Source: Patescibacteria group bacterium UBA6033 (GTDB lineage: Bacteria > Patescibacteriota > Minisyncoccia > Phycocordibacterales > Phycocordibacteraceae). Taken from it: a DNA stretch of 40,218 bases. The translations under genes and the position numbers were made by a program. The stretch's first letter is position 1, and each line of letters starts with the position of its first letter. The DNA lies in assembly GCA_002429325.1 (NCBI GenBank), contig DIZH01000020.1, positions 13,593-53,810 on the forward strand. Direction: 5' to 3'. This document shows, piece by piece, positions 1 through 6,102 of this stretch. The notes under the pieces were generated by a model. It ran no database searches. It was not told the origin of the DNA and worked only from the letters and a program-made list of their open reading frames with translations.

Positions 1-56
1 TCGTCCTGCGTCGCTTTCTTATCTACCCCGAGTACGTTGTAATAGTCTTTTGCCAT
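1..56 (-). CDS. dnaJ: Chaperone DnaJ, N-terminal fragment (cut by window edge)
   Basis: Only the first 18 codons are present; they read MAKDYYNVLGVDKKATQD, the standard beginning of the J domain (helix I). DnaJ is the cytoplasmic Hsp40 co-chaperone that delivers unfolded clients to DnaK and stimulates its ATPase. The HPD motif, G/F region and zinc fingers would lie outside the window. The start is placed at the ATG whose product matches the family from residue 1; no strong Shine-Dalgarno is present. It lies downstream of dnaK on the same strand, separated by a small SD-led ORF, which supports the identification. Confidence 0.93.
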   Translation of the reverse strand, partial: MAKDYYNVLGVDKKATQD

Positions 57-246
57 AGTTTCTCTCAGTATACGCTTCTCGCTTTTTGTATGCAAAATCA
101 AAAGCCCGCGGTGCGAGCTTTTGATGGCTCGTCACCGCGGGCGCCACATGGTGATTATCAGGCCTATGCGACAGAGACGTTACCCTGTCGATGCACCCGA
201 CCATGATAATCAGAAGAACCGTCATCAGGATTGTAGCTCTTATCAT
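19..246 (-). CDS. Small putative lipoprotein, 75 codons, reads through a terminator hairpin
   Basis: An ATG preceded by the strong SD AAAGGAG at 7 nt opens a short ORF. Its start, MIRATILMTVLLIIMVGC, looks like a lipoprotein signal peptide with a near-lipobox (MVGC). The next ~25 residues are hydrophilic. The frame then continues through a strong hairpin (104-142) and overlaps the dnaJ start by 38 nt. Oddly, just before the hairpin the +2 frame contains TAG, TGA and TAA in close succession, so the natural stop may have been lost by a small indel. Promoter (302-330), SD and hairpin together suggest an autonomous unit. Function unknown. A non-coding reading of the 3' half is likely. Confidence 0.45.
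   Translation of the reverse strand: MIRATILMTVLLIIMVGCIDRVTSLSHRPDNHHVAPAVTSHQKLAPRAFDFAYKKREAYTERNYGKRLLQRTRGR
104..142 (-). terminator. Rho-independent terminator before dnaJ
   Basis: Arms GCCCGCGGTG (104-113) and CACCGCGGGC (133-142) pair perfectly. An inner CGAGC/GCTCG pair extends the stem. On the minus strand the hairpin is followed by CTTTTGATTTTGC. It closes the unit that starts at the 302-330 promoter and lies 48 nt before the dnaJ ATG. Confidence 0.7.
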
Positions 247-301
247 CCTAGTCTCCTTTCAAGACAAGTTGGCAAGTTGGTGGGAAAACCTGACTGGCTC
301 G

Positions 302-330
302 TTTATATACTTATATCTGCGTTATGTCAA
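302..330 (-). promoter_or_regulatory. Sigma-70-type promoter of the small lipoprotein ORF
   Basis: TTGACA (330-325), a 17-nt spacer and TATAAA (307-302) form a near-consensus promoter. The expected start, near 295, gives a ~49-nt leader containing the AAAGGAG site of the 246 start codon. The -35 box grows out of the 3' arm of the preceding hairpin. Confidence 0.7.
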
Positions 331-359
331 GCCCCGCGATGCTTCGCATCGCGGGGCTT
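329..359 (-). terminator. Hairpin after dnaK, merged with the next promoter
   Basis: AAGCCCCGCGATG (329-341) pairs with CATCGCGGGGCTT (347-359) around a CTTCG loop. It lies 22 nt after the dnaK stop. On the minus strand it runs into GACATAACG instead of a U-run, because its last bases form the -35 hexamer TTGACA. It may terminate weakly or act as a 3' stabiliser. Confidence 0.6.
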
Positions 360-381
360 GGTTACTACTTCCCTTCTTGGA

Positions 382-2295
382 TTATTCTTTCTCCTTGAAC
401 TCGGCGTCGGTTGCGCCTGCGGCCGCATCTGGCGGTGTCTGATCATGGCCAGCCGCCGGCGGTGTTTGAGCCTCCTGCTGCTTCATCATGGCTTCCCCGA
501 TTTTCGAAAGCGTTGTTGAAAGTGCATCAGTCGCCGACTTGATAGTGCCGGCATCTTCGCTTTCGCGAGCGACCTTGAGCGCGTCAATCTTGTCCTGCAC
601 TTCTTTTACGACATCAGCGCCAGCTCCGCCAGCTGGCGGATTCGCCGTTCCATATTCCTTGATAGCTTTCTCAGCAGCATAGACTGTTTGGTCAGCGGTA
701 TTGCGCGCTTCGGTAAGCCCTTTACGCTTCTCGTCGTCAGCGGCATGTGCTTCGGCGTCAGCAGTCATCTTCTCAATATCAGCTTTCGAGAGGCCAGTCG
801 AGCCTTCAATGCGAATGCTTTGCTCTTTGCCCGTCGTCTTTTCTTTCGCTTTGACTGTAAGGATACCTGAGGCGTCCACATCGAAAGTTACTTCCACTTG
901 CGGCATACCGCGCGGCGCCGGTGGAATACCGTCGAGCATGAACTTGCCGAGCGATTTATTGTCCGCGCTCATAGCGCGCTCGCCCTGAGTGATATGAATT
1001 TCTACCGATGCCTGATTATCAGCGGCCGTCGAGAACGTCTGTGAGCGACTCGTCGGAATAGCGGTATTGCGCTCGACGAGCTTCGTTGCGACACCACCCA
1101 TGGTCTCGATGGCGAGTGAGAGTGGGATGACGTCAACGAGCAGAATGTCGTGCACATCGCCCTGTAGGATGCCTGCCTGAATGGCAGCACCGACAGCGAC
1201 TACTTCGTCGGGATTCACCGTCATGTTCGGCTTCTTGCCGAAGAACTGCTCCACAGCTGCCTGAATAGCAGGCATGCGCGTCTGGCCGCCCACGAGGATG
1301 ACCTCGTTGATATCGCCCACTTTGAATGGTGAGGCTTCCATTGCGCGCTTGGTGATGCCCATAGCGCGTTCAATGAATTCGCCTGAAAGCTCTTCGAGCT
1401 TCGCGCGCGTCATTTTGATGAGGAGATGGCGCGGACCGGACGCGTCCGACGTGAGGAATGGGATGTTAATTTCCGTCTCCATGGCACTTGAGAGTTCAAT
1501 CTTCGCTTTTTCAGCAGCCTCATCGAGGCGTTGTCGTGCAAGTGCGTCGGAGCGTACATCAATGCCGCTTTCTTTTTTAAACTCATCAGCGAGCCAGTTA
1601 ATAATCTTCTGGTCGATATCTTTACCGCCGAGGTGTGCGTCACCATCGGTACTCTTCACTTCGATGACATCGCCACCTACTTCGAGAACAGAAATATCGA
1701 ACGTACCGCCGCCGAAGTCGAAGACCGCGATCTTTTCATCCTTCTTTTTGTTAAATCCGTATGCAAGCGCGGCCGCCGTCGGCTCGTTGATGATGCGGAG
1801 CACTTCAAGTCCCGCTATCTGTCCTGCGGCCTTGGTCGCGCTACGCTGGTCATCGTTGAAATATGCCGGCACGGTGATGACTGCCTGAGTAATCTTCTCA
1901 CCGAGCTTTGCCTCGGCATCGGCTTTCAACTTGCCAAGTATCATCGCCGAGATCTCCTCTGGGCGATACCACTTGTCGGTCATTTTTACCTCGATACCTC
2001 CATTGTCGGCTTTATGCATTTCGAAAGGCACTACTGCCTTGTCCTTCTGCACTTCCGGCTCATCAAAGGTATGGCCGATGAAGCGCTTGATCTGAAAAAT
2101 AGTGTTGAGAGGATTGGTAACGGACTGGCGCTTCGCGAGTGTACCCACGATGCGCTCTCCCGTCTTCCCTACGGCAACGATAGACGGCGTGGTGCGTGCA
2201 CCCTCCGCATTCTCAAGAATGCGCGGCTCGCCTCCCTCGACAATTGCCATCGCGGAGTTCGTAGTACCCAAGTCGATTCCAAGAATTTTTGCCAT
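382..2295 (-). CDS. dnaK: Molecular chaperone DnaK (Hsp70)
   Basis: 637 residues, normal length for DnaK. The ATPase domain begins with [18 protein letters not shown] (phosphate 1 loop) and carries [14 protein letters not shown] (phosphate 2) and [11 protein letters not shown] (adenosine motif). The linker region reads [15 protein letters not shown] and leads into the beta-sandwich substrate domain and a helical lid, with an acidic tail ending EFKEKE. DnaK is the cytosolic ATP-dependent chaperone working with GrpE upstream and DnaJ downstream. The start has no SD. A possible TATAAA lies only 5 nt before the ATG, and the usual CIRCE repeat is not seen. A 77-nt foldback element separates it from grpE. 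Confidence 0.98.
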   Translation of the reverse strand: MAKILGIDLGTTNSAMAIVEGGEPRILENAEGARTTPSIVAVGKTGERIVGTLAKRQSVTNPLNTIFQIKRFIGHTFDEPEVQKDKAVVPFEMHKADNGGIEVKMTDKWYRPEEISAMILGKLKADAEAKLGEKITQAVITVPAYFNDDQRSATKAAGQIAGLEVLRIINEPTAAALAYGFNKKKDEKIAVFDFGGGTFDISVLEVGGDVIEVKSTDGDAHLGGKDIDQKIINWLADEFKKESGIDVRSDALARQRLDEAAEKAKIELSSAMETEINIPFLTSDASGPRHLLIKMTRAKLEELSGEFIERAMGITKRAMEASPFKVGDINEVILVGGQTRMPAIQAAVEQFFGKKPNMTVNPDEVVAVGAAIQAGILQGDVHDILLVDVIPLSLAIETMGGVATKLVERNTAIPTSRSQTFSTAADNQASVEIHITQGERAMSADNKSLGKFMLDGIPPAPRGMPQVEVTFDVDASGILTVKAKEKTTGKEQSIRIEGSTGLSKADIEKMTADAEAHAADDEKRKGLTEARNTADQTVYAAEKAIKEYGTANPPAGGAGADVVKEVQDKIDALKVARESEDAGTIKSATDALSTTLSKIGEAMMKQQEAQTPPAAGHDQTPPDAAAGATDAEFKEKE

Positions 2296-2353
2296 ATATT
2301 TTTATAAAGTTAGGATTTAATTGTACGGAAGAATTACTGTTGCCGCAAGCTGA

Positions 2354-2430
2354 GCTGGTAATTTCAAAAACTGGTAGTAAAGACTCGGCCGAAGTAGCCC
2401 GGAACGCGACCGGTTTTTGAAATTACCAGC
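2354..2430. repeat. Foldback element between grpE and dnaK
   Basis: A 21-nt arm beginning GCTGGTAATTTC (2354-2374) is the reverse complement, with one mismatch, of 2410-2430 ending GAAATTACCAGC. The arms enclose 35 nt. The element starts 15 nt after the grpE stop and ends 58 nt before dnaK. There is no U-run on either side, so it does not look like a simple terminator. Same architecture as the elements at 12454, 17156, 27426, 33743 and 38832. Confidence 0.8.
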
Positions 2431-2445
2431 CCAACAGTCTCTTCG

Positions 2446-2994
2446 TTAGGCGAAATGTGCGACGCGAACTTTTGCCGGACGGATGACGACGTCGCCTATC
2501 TTCCACCCCTTCTCTAGTACGGCTGTGATAGTGTCATCTGTTTCAGCTCTATCCGTCGGGTCTTGTCCGAGGGCTTCGTGAAAGTTGGGATTAAATTGTT
2601 CGCCAACTTTCCCGATTTCTTCCAGTCCAAGCGATGTAAACGCATTCTCAAGCTGACGTGCGATGGCGAGAAATCCTTCAGGTATCTCCCCATGCTCCTT
2701 CGAGCGCTCAAGAGCATCGAAGGCAGGGAGAAGCGCCTCAACAGCCTTTACCATACCTCCAACTTTTGCGGTCTTGGTCTCGGTTTCAAATCGCTTCAGC
2801 AAGTTTACATAATCGGCTTTGGCTCTCTGCCAGCCGTCCATATACTCTTGTTTTTCCTTGCGACAGACGCTCAACTCTTCGCGCAGCTTCGCGAGCTTCA
2901 CTTCGGGCTCGGCCCCGTCCATTTCACCCTCCTCGTGTTCGGGTTCAATCGTCACATCTTCCGTGTCTATATCGTCGCCTTTCCATTCTGCCAT
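2446..2994 (-). CDS. grpE: Nucleotide exchange factor GrpE
   Basis: 182 residues. An acidic N-terminus (to ~residue 32) is followed by a long coiled coil (~33-80) and the compact beta domain with FNPNFHEALG and a C-terminal GWKIGDVVIRPAKVRV, the classic GrpE ending. GrpE releases ADP from DnaK in the cytoplasm. It heads the grpE-dnaK-dnaJ cluster. The ATG sits 8 nt after a -10 box (3003-3008), so the mRNA is probably leaderless even though GGAGG lies 3 nt upstream, too close for a normal SD. Confidence 0.96.
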   Translation of the reverse strand: MAEWKGDDIDTEDVTIEPEHEEGEMDGAEPEVKLAKLREELSVCRKEKQEYMDGWQRAKADYVNLLKRFETETKTAKVGGMVKAVEALLPAFDALERSKEHGEIPEGFLAIARQLENAFTSLGLEEIGKVGEQFNPNFHEALGQDPTDRAETDDTITAVLEKGWKIGDVVIRPAKVRVAHFA

Positions 2995-3002
2995 ATACCT
3001 CC

Positions 3003-3031
3003 ACTATGCCCGAAATTGTCTGCTGAGTCAA
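3003..3031 (-). promoter_or_regulatory. Promoter of grpE
   Basis: TTGACT (3031-3026), a 17-nt spacer and CATAGT (3008-3003) lie 8 nt before the grpE ATG. The predicted start is at or next to the initiation codon. The -35 follows directly on the U-tail of the 3042-3073 terminator. Confidence 0.6.
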
Positions 3032-3041
3032 AATAAAAGTT

Positions 3042-3073
3042 TATCGCGGAGCCCCTTTCGGAGTTCCGCGATA
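3042..3073 (-). terminator. Rho-independent terminator of the 3595 gene
   Basis: TATCGCGGA (3042-3050) pairs with TCCGCGATA (3065-3073). On the minus strand it is followed by AACTTTTATTTT. It lies 18 nt after the stop of the 3092-3595 gene. Confidence 0.8.
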
Positions 3074-3091
3074 TCAGTTGCGTCAGATGAC

Positions 3092-3595
3092 CTACAGCAG
3101 CCTGAGTCGTTTGGCCGTAGCCTCGAGGGCTACTCGCAGGAGCTCCTCTTCACTGAGAAGGACTTGCTGTTGTTTGTCTTGGTCTTTTTCGCGATCAATC
3201 ATGGTCGCGATTTCCTCGTAGTTCTGCATCAGATCAAGCAGACGGTTCTTCCACCCCGCTGAGTACTCATCCCCAGCGTAGCCAGTGACAACACACTCGT
3301 CGGAGAAAGAGGTTTGCCACTCGAATTGCAGTACGGTACGTGTACCCGCCGGTCGGTAACTTTCCGTCACGACCACCTCGTTGCCGCCGTATATCGTCTT
3401 TCCCATATCGGTACGGAATGAGAAGTTGGCGAAATCCTTCAGCTCGCGGATGATGCGGGTGTGCGCCGAGTGTTCCGAGTAACGCACCGATACCCCGCGT
3501 TTATTGGCAATCATTTCCGCGAATTCAACCACCTTCTTCAGGAAGGCCATACGTTCTGCAACCTGGGCTTGTAACGTGCAAATGTCAGCGGGCAT
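3092..3595 (-). CDS. Hypothetical protein, 167 aa, SD-led
   Basis: Not recognised. The ATG at 3595 (MPADICTLQAQVAERM...) is chosen because AAGGAG lies 6 nt upstream; the frame is open further upstream without support. The protein looks soluble and mixed alpha/beta. A helical N-terminus (~1-35) is followed by a beta-rich middle (YGGNEVVVTESYRPAGTR) with a bulky tail QFEWQTSFSDECVVTGY, then a charged C-terminal coiled coil (~115-165, EKDQDKQQQ). No membrane segment. It follows the 65-aa gene at 3858 by 65 nt and shares its promoter. A perfect terminator follows. Confidence 0.7.
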   Translation of the reverse strand: MPADICTLQAQVAERMAFLKKVVEFAEMIANKRGVSVRYSEHSAHTRIIRELKDFANFSFRTDMGKTIYGGNEVVVTESYRPAGTRTVLQFEWQTSFSDECVVTGYAGDEYSAGWKNRLLDLMQNYEEIATMIDREKDQDKQQQVLLSEEELLRVALEATAKRLRLL

Positions 3596-3619
3596 GTTCT
3601 GCTCCTTGAAGTCAGGTTT

Positions 3620-3641
3620 CCACTGCGATTTCTCGCAGTGG
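3620..3641 (-). other. GAAA-loop hairpin between two small genes
   Basis: CCACTGCGA and TCGCAGTGG pair perfectly around a 4-nt loop that reads GAAA on the minus-strand RNA. It lies in the 65-nt gap between the 3858 and 3595 genes, upstream of the SD of the latter, and lacks a U-run. An mRNA-stabilising or processing hairpin is more likely than a terminator. Confidence 0.55.
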
Positions 3642-3660
3642 CTGGGGGAATCCCCGAGGC

Positions 3661-3858
3661 TCATTCGCGCTTGGCGCGGCAGGCGGCGCATTGACAGCGT
3701 TGCTGATAGTAGTGCCGGGTGGCATCACTTTCGCCTGGGCGGTCACCCTGCTGGGGACGAATGTTGGGGACGATGCAACGTGTGTTGAGGCCACTTTCAG
3801 ACCTCTCTCGTGCATCGTATTCGCCCGCGCTCTCGCCGTACTCTCTTCGTATAGCCAT
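3661..3858 (-). CDS. Small hypothetical protein, 65 aa, with C-terminal CxCxxC
   Basis: The ATG at 3858 is preceded by AAGGAG at 8 nt. The product is very hydrophilic (MAIRREYGESAGEYDARER...) and ends in QRCQCAACRAKRE, a CxCxxC cluster that could bind metal. Not recognised. It is the first sizeable gene of a two-gene unit with 3092-3595. A 13-codon ORF precedes it on the same predicted transcript. Confidence 0.55.
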   Translation of the reverse strand: MAIRREYGESAGEYDARERSESGLNTRCIVPNIRPQQGDRPGESDATRHYYQQRCQCAACRAKRE

Positions 3859-3882
3859 ATATCCGACTCCTTCGAACTTGGG

Positions 3883-3924
3883 TTATGCCCCGCACTGCGG
3901 CAGGACTGGAGTACGACAGTACAT
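3883..3924 (-). CDS. Tiny leaderless ORF, MYCRTPVLPQCGA
   Basis: A 13-codon ORF whose ATG lies 8 nt after a -10 box (3933-3938), the spacing of the other leaderless genes here. The peptide contains a CxxxPVLxxCGA pattern reminiscent of half a zinc ribbon. It ends 24 nt before the SD-led 65-aa gene, so it could be a leader peptide or chance. Confidence 0.3.
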   Translation of the reverse strand: MYCRTPVLPQCGA

Positions 3925-3932
3925 CCGCTGTG

Positions 3933-3961
3933 GTTTTACCTCTTTCTGACTCCTAAGTCAA
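3933..3961 (-). promoter_or_regulatory. Promoter of the 3924-3092 unit
   Basis: TTGACT (3961-3956), a 17-nt spacer and TAAAAC (3938-3933). The -35 hexamer is identical to those of grpE and the sigma4/HARE gene. It begins 18 nt after the 3980-4001 terminator. Confidence 0.5.
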
Positions 3962-3979
3962 TTCAAGTCTACAAAAACG

Positions 3980-4001
3980 AAGCCCCGACGGATCGGGGCT
4001 T
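3980..4001 (-). terminator. Rho-independent terminator of the 4316 gene
   Basis: AAGCCCCGA and TCGGGGCTT pair around CGGA. The minus strand continues CGTTTTTGTAG. It lies 18 nt after the stop of the small membrane protein gene. Confidence 0.85.
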
Positions 4002-4019
4002 GGCGGAAAGGGCGAAGGG

Positions 4020-4316
4020 CTAGTAGTACCAGCGACGATACACGGACATCGCAATCAGTAGTGCCGACTCGACGACCACGAGGACGCCGATGACTGATTC
4101 GAGATACCACCTCACGACGTGAGGATCGCCCATCATGGTTATGGGTATGGAGGCGGCCGGCAACAAGATGATGATGAACAGGATCCAGCAAAACCAGTCC
4201 CATCTGCCGACTGCCAGGGTAAATCCCAGTAGGGCCGCGATGAAGAGACCCAGGAGCCAAAAAGCCGTGCATACAAGCGGGATGACCACGCTGTCGAAGA
4301 ACTGAGTGAACTCCAT
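4020..4316 (-). CDS. Small membrane protein, 98 aa, SD-led
   Basis: The ATG at 4316 is chosen because GGGAG lies 6 nt upstream. The product starts MEFTQFFDSVVIPLVC and has three clear hydrophobic segments (~9-35, ~42-60, ~72-90), ending with a basic YRRWYY. No family recognised; small three-helix inner-membrane protein. It has its own terminator (3980-4001) and a plausible promoter TTGCTT - 17 nt - TAGTAT (4386-4358), whose -35 lies in the upstream terminator's arm. Confidence 0.6.
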   Translation of the reverse strand: MEFTQFFDSVVIPLVCTAFWLLGLFIAALLGFTLAVGRWDWFCWILFIIILLPAASIPITMMGDPHVVRWYLESVIGVLVVVESALLIAMSVYRRWYY

Positions 4317-4357
4317 GGTTTTCTCCCACGGCCGCACGACATAGTGCGATAAAGTCA

Positions 4358-4386
4358 ATACTATCGTGATTGATGTAAATAAGCAA
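4358..4386 (-). promoter_or_regulatory. Possible promoter of the 4316 gene
   Basis: TTGCTT (4386-4381), a 17-nt spacer and TAGTAT (4363-4358). The expected start near 4351 gives a ~35-nt leader with the GGGAG site. The -35 overlaps the 3' arm of the 4381-4413 terminator. Confidence 0.4.
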
Positions 4387-4413
4387 CTTGGAAGCTTCGC
4401 CTCCAAGTTGCTT
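4381..4413 (-). terminator. Terminator of the 4703 gene, palindrome of the ACTTGG family
   Basis: AAGCAACTTGGA (4381-4392) pairs with TCCAAGTTGCTT (4402-4413). The minus strand continues ATTTACATC. The core resembles the palindromes at 16569 and 27968. Confidence 0.65.
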
Positions 4414-4508
4414 GCCACGTTTGTTTGTAAAAGAAAAAGCGGAGGGTAGTGGACCCTCACGCCTCTTCGATAGTCTTCGTCGAGCACTTTCTTTTGAAAA
4501 ACCTTGTG

Positions 4509-4703
4509 CTATTGCGGTTCCAGACGCTGTGTCAGCAACCGAGAAAAGAAATTGCCGTTCTGCTGGCTCGCTTGTTGTTGCGCACGTTGCTCCTTCAGCA
4601 CGGCGCTCGCACAATACGAGTGATGCGGCTTGTCGCCCAGCATCTCGACGTTCATCTTCTCCGAGAATTCTCCGTTGCACTTACCACAAAGTAGTAGCTT
4701 CAT
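4509..4703 (-). CDS. Small hypothetical protein with N-terminal CxxC, 64 aa
   Basis: The ATG at 4703 is chosen because AAAGGAG lies 6 nt upstream; the frame is open further upstream without support. The protein begins MKLLLCGKCNGEFSEK and carries HHSYC at ~27-31. A zinc-knuckle arrangement with C6, C9 and H/C near residue 28-31 is therefore possible. The C-terminal half is Gln-rich and helical (KEQRAQQQASQQNGN). No family recognised. It is a stand-alone unit with a private terminator (4381-4413) and a weak extended -10 (4739-4747). Confidence 0.6.
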   Translation of the reverse strand: MKLLLCGKCNGEFSEKMNVEMLGDKPHHSYCASAVLKEQRAQQQASQQNGNFFSRLLTQRLEPQ

Positions 4704-4738
4704 GCGAAGCTCCTTTCTGGATGTGACCATCCATGTGA

Positions 4739-4747
4739 ACTGTAGCA
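4739..4747 (-). promoter_or_regulatory. Possible extended -10 promoter of the 4703 gene
   Basis: TGC-TACAGT on the minus strand, 35 nt before the 4703 ATG. No good -35 is visible, so the call rests on the extended -10 and its position after a terminator. Confidence 0.3.
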
Positions 4748-4755
4748 CCAAAAGC

Positions 4756-4778
4756 AACACCCGCCGGAGGCGGGTGTT
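4756..4778 (-). terminator. Terminator of the S9-tail mini-ORF
   Basis: AACACCCGCC and GGCGGGTGTT pair perfectly around 3 nt. The minus strand continues GCTTTTGG. It starts 9 nt after the stop of the 16-codon ORF at 4788-4838. Confidence 0.75.
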
Positions 4779-4787
4779 CTTAACTTA

Positions 4788-4838
4788 TTAGCGCTTGGAC
4801 CACTGTTTGGCTTGCTTGTCCCTCACCAGAAATGGCAT
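4788..4838 (-). CDS. 16-codon ORF duplicating the C-terminal tail of ribosomal protein S9
   Basis: The frame reads MPFLVRDKQAKQWSKR. It aligns without gaps to the last 16 residues of rpsI next door (KPGLVKARKAKQWSKR); P, LV and AKQWSKR are identical. The codons differ (Ser is TCC here, AGC in rpsI), so this is not a recent copy. In S9 this tail reaches the P-site tRNA anticodon stem. An in-frame TAG three codons upstream rules out a longer S9 paralogue. Codons 1-5 form the 3' arm of a 15-bp stem (4824-4889), and a GGAAGGTG stretch lies 10 nt before the ATG. Either a decayed rpsI duplicate or a real tail-mimic peptide. Confidence 0.5.
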   Translation of the reverse strand: MPFLVRDKQAKQWSKR

Positions 4839-4889
4839 AGCGGCTATTCACCTTCCGGTGGCCGCACAGGCAGGATGCCATTTCTGGTG
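4824..4889 (-). ncRNA. Structured leader over the S9-tail mini-ORF
   Basis: CACCAGAAATGGCAT (4824-4838) and ATGCCATTTCTGGTG (4875-4889) form a perfect 15-bp stem. Inside, GCGGC/GCCGC and CACC/GGTG stack around a loop that reads GGAA (GNRA type) in the minus-strand RNA. The stem buries the mini-ORF start codon and its first five codons. No U-run follows, so it is not a terminator. Confidence 0.6.
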
Positions 4890-4917
4890 TTTGGACTACG
4901 AAAAGCTGACGTAAAAA

Positions 4918-4945
4918 GAACAACTCTCGAAATCGAGAGTTGTTC
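4918..4945 (-). terminator. Rho-independent terminator of the ribosomal protein operon
   Basis: GAACAACTCTCGA and TCGAGAGTTGTTC pair perfectly. The minus strand continues TTTTTACG. It lies 8 nt after the rpsI stop and closes the infA-rpsI operon. Confidence 0.92.
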
Positions 4946-4953
4946 TTGGAAAC

Positions 4954-5352
4954 CTAACGCTTGCTCCACTGCTTGGCTTTTCTTGCTTTCACCAATCCTG
5001 GCTTCTTGCGCTCTTTGGCACGAGGATCGCGCTTCATGAGGCCTGCAGCCTTGAGTACGGTGCGCGTCTTCGGCTCTGCCTTCGTGATGGCGCGGCTGAT
5101 AGCGTGACGGAGTGCGTCTGCCTGGCCAGCGATGCCGCCACCCTCGACGTGCGCAACGACTGCGTAATTCTCGGCGCTCTCGGCGATAACGAGTGCCTCT
5201 TCTGCGACTTTCGTGCGCAAGTCAGTTTTGAAATATTCTTTTGCGGTCTTGCCGTTGACCATGACGCTCGACTTCGCGGCTTTCGACATGCGAACTGAAG
5301 CGATAGCAGTCTTTCGGCGTCCGACAGCGGTGATGTAGGTAGTTGATGCCAT
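4954..5352 (-). CDS. rpsI: 30S ribosomal protein S9 (uS9)
   Basis: 132 residues, family length. It begins MASTTYITAVGRRKTAIASV, with the GRRK(T/S)A motif. It contains VEGGGIAGQADALRHAISRA and the basic C-terminal tail ending KQWSKR, whose last residues touch P-site tRNA. It is last in the operon, 3 nt after rplM, the usual L13-S9 pair. No SD is visible, consistent with translation coupled to rplM. Followed by a strong terminator. Confidence 0.98.
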   Translation of the reverse strand: MASTTYITAVGRRKTAIASVRMSKAAKSSVMVNGKTAKEYFKTDLRTKVAEEALVIAESAENYAVVAHVEGGGIAGQADALRHAISRAITKAEPKTRTVLKAAGLMKRDPRAKERKKPGLVKARKAKQWSKR

Positions 5353-5355
5353 ATA

Positions 5356-5730
5356 TTATGCCTTTACGATGAGATTCTTCATGCGCGGTGCGCGAAGACG
5401 ATTGCGAGGAATCATGCCGTCGACTGTTTTCTTCACGACCTCTTCAATACCCTTCTTCGTGATCATTTCTTCCATGGTCATCTCGCGAAGGCCGTCTGGA
5501 TAGCCGGTGTAGCGCGTGTAGATCTTCCCTTTCGTGCGAGTGCTCGGAAGGTGCATCTTGCTTGCGTTCTCGACGATGACCGTCATAGGAAGTGCCATGT
5601 TCTTGGTGAAGTGGACTGAGCGCTTGCCGAGGAGCGCGTGCGCAGCCTCGCTCGCGACGCGACCAAGCGTGCGATCGGTTGCATCGATCGTGTGGGTGAC
5701 TGCTTCAGGTTTAATAATGCGGGTTGCCAT
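5356..5730 (-). CDS. rplM: 50S ribosomal protein L13 (uL13)
   Basis: 124 residues with the start at MATRIIKPEAVTHTIDAT; the upstream extension to 5778 does not resemble the family. DRTLGRVASEAAHALLGK is the N-terminal L13 motif, followed by YTRYTGYPDGLREMTMEEM and GMIPRNRLRAPRMKNL. Early-assembling large-subunit protein. It is shorter than typical L13 (~142 aa) at the C-terminal end. It precedes rpsI by 3 nt and follows rplQ by 13 nt. No SD. Confidence 0.97.
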   Translation of the reverse strand: MATRIIKPEAVTHTIDATDRTLGRVASEAAHALLGKRSVHFTKNMALPMTVIVENASKMHLPSTRTKGKIYTRYTGYPDGLREMTMEEMITKKGIEEVVKKTVDGMIPRNRLRAPRMKNLIVKA

Positions 5731-5743
5731 AAGAATATGAATA

Positions 5744-6097
5744 CTAGACAAAAGCGATATACGCAAGTTTGCGGGCATCGTTGTTGCCGCGCATCGTGCG
5801 CTTCACGATGCGAGTGTAGCCGCCCTTGCGATCTGCATAGCGTGGGCCGATAGATTCGAAGAGCTTCTTCACTGCTTCGTCGTCGCCGAGGCGTGCCTTG
5901 ACCAGACGTCGGCTCGCGAGCGTGCCGGTCTTCGCATGAGTCACCATACGCTCGATGAGCGGGCGGAGAGCTTTCGCTTTCGCTTCAGTAGTCGAGATGC
6001 GCTCTTCAAGGACGAGCGAACGAGCAAGCGACTTCATGAGTGCTTTGCGTGGGCCAGCCTTGCGACCGAATGTTTGTGCTTTTTTAGTAAATGCCAT
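5744..6097 (-). CDS. rplQ: 50S ribosomal protein L17 (bL17)
   Basis: 117 residues. It starts MAFTKKAQTFGRKAGPRKAL, equivalent to the L17 pattern of a basic N-terminus, and contains RSLVLEERISTTEAKAKALRPLIERMVTHAK, the family signature. The C-terminus (GGYTRIVKRTMRGNNDA) also matches. It lies 5 nt downstream of rpoA, its usual place in bacterial alpha operons. Confidence 0.97.
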   Translation of the reverse strand: MAFTKKAQTFGRKAGPRKALMKSLARSLVLEERISTTEAKAKALRPLIERMVTHAKTGTLASRRLVKARLGDDEAVKKLFESIGPRYADRKGGYTRIVKRTMRGNNDARKLAYIAFV

Positions 6098-6102
6098 AGT
6101 AG

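Noticed and set aside
1531..2307. Long open frame on the plus strand opposite dnaK (258 codons)
   Set aside because: It lies wholly antisense to a confidently identified dnaK, has no recognisable motif, and such mirror frames are common opposite dnaK because of codon bias.
2296..2445. CIRCE/HrcA operator upstream of dnaK
   Set aside because: The inverted repeat here is GCTGGTAATTTC.., with a 35-nt loop; the TTAGCACTC-N9-GAGTGCTAA pattern is not present.
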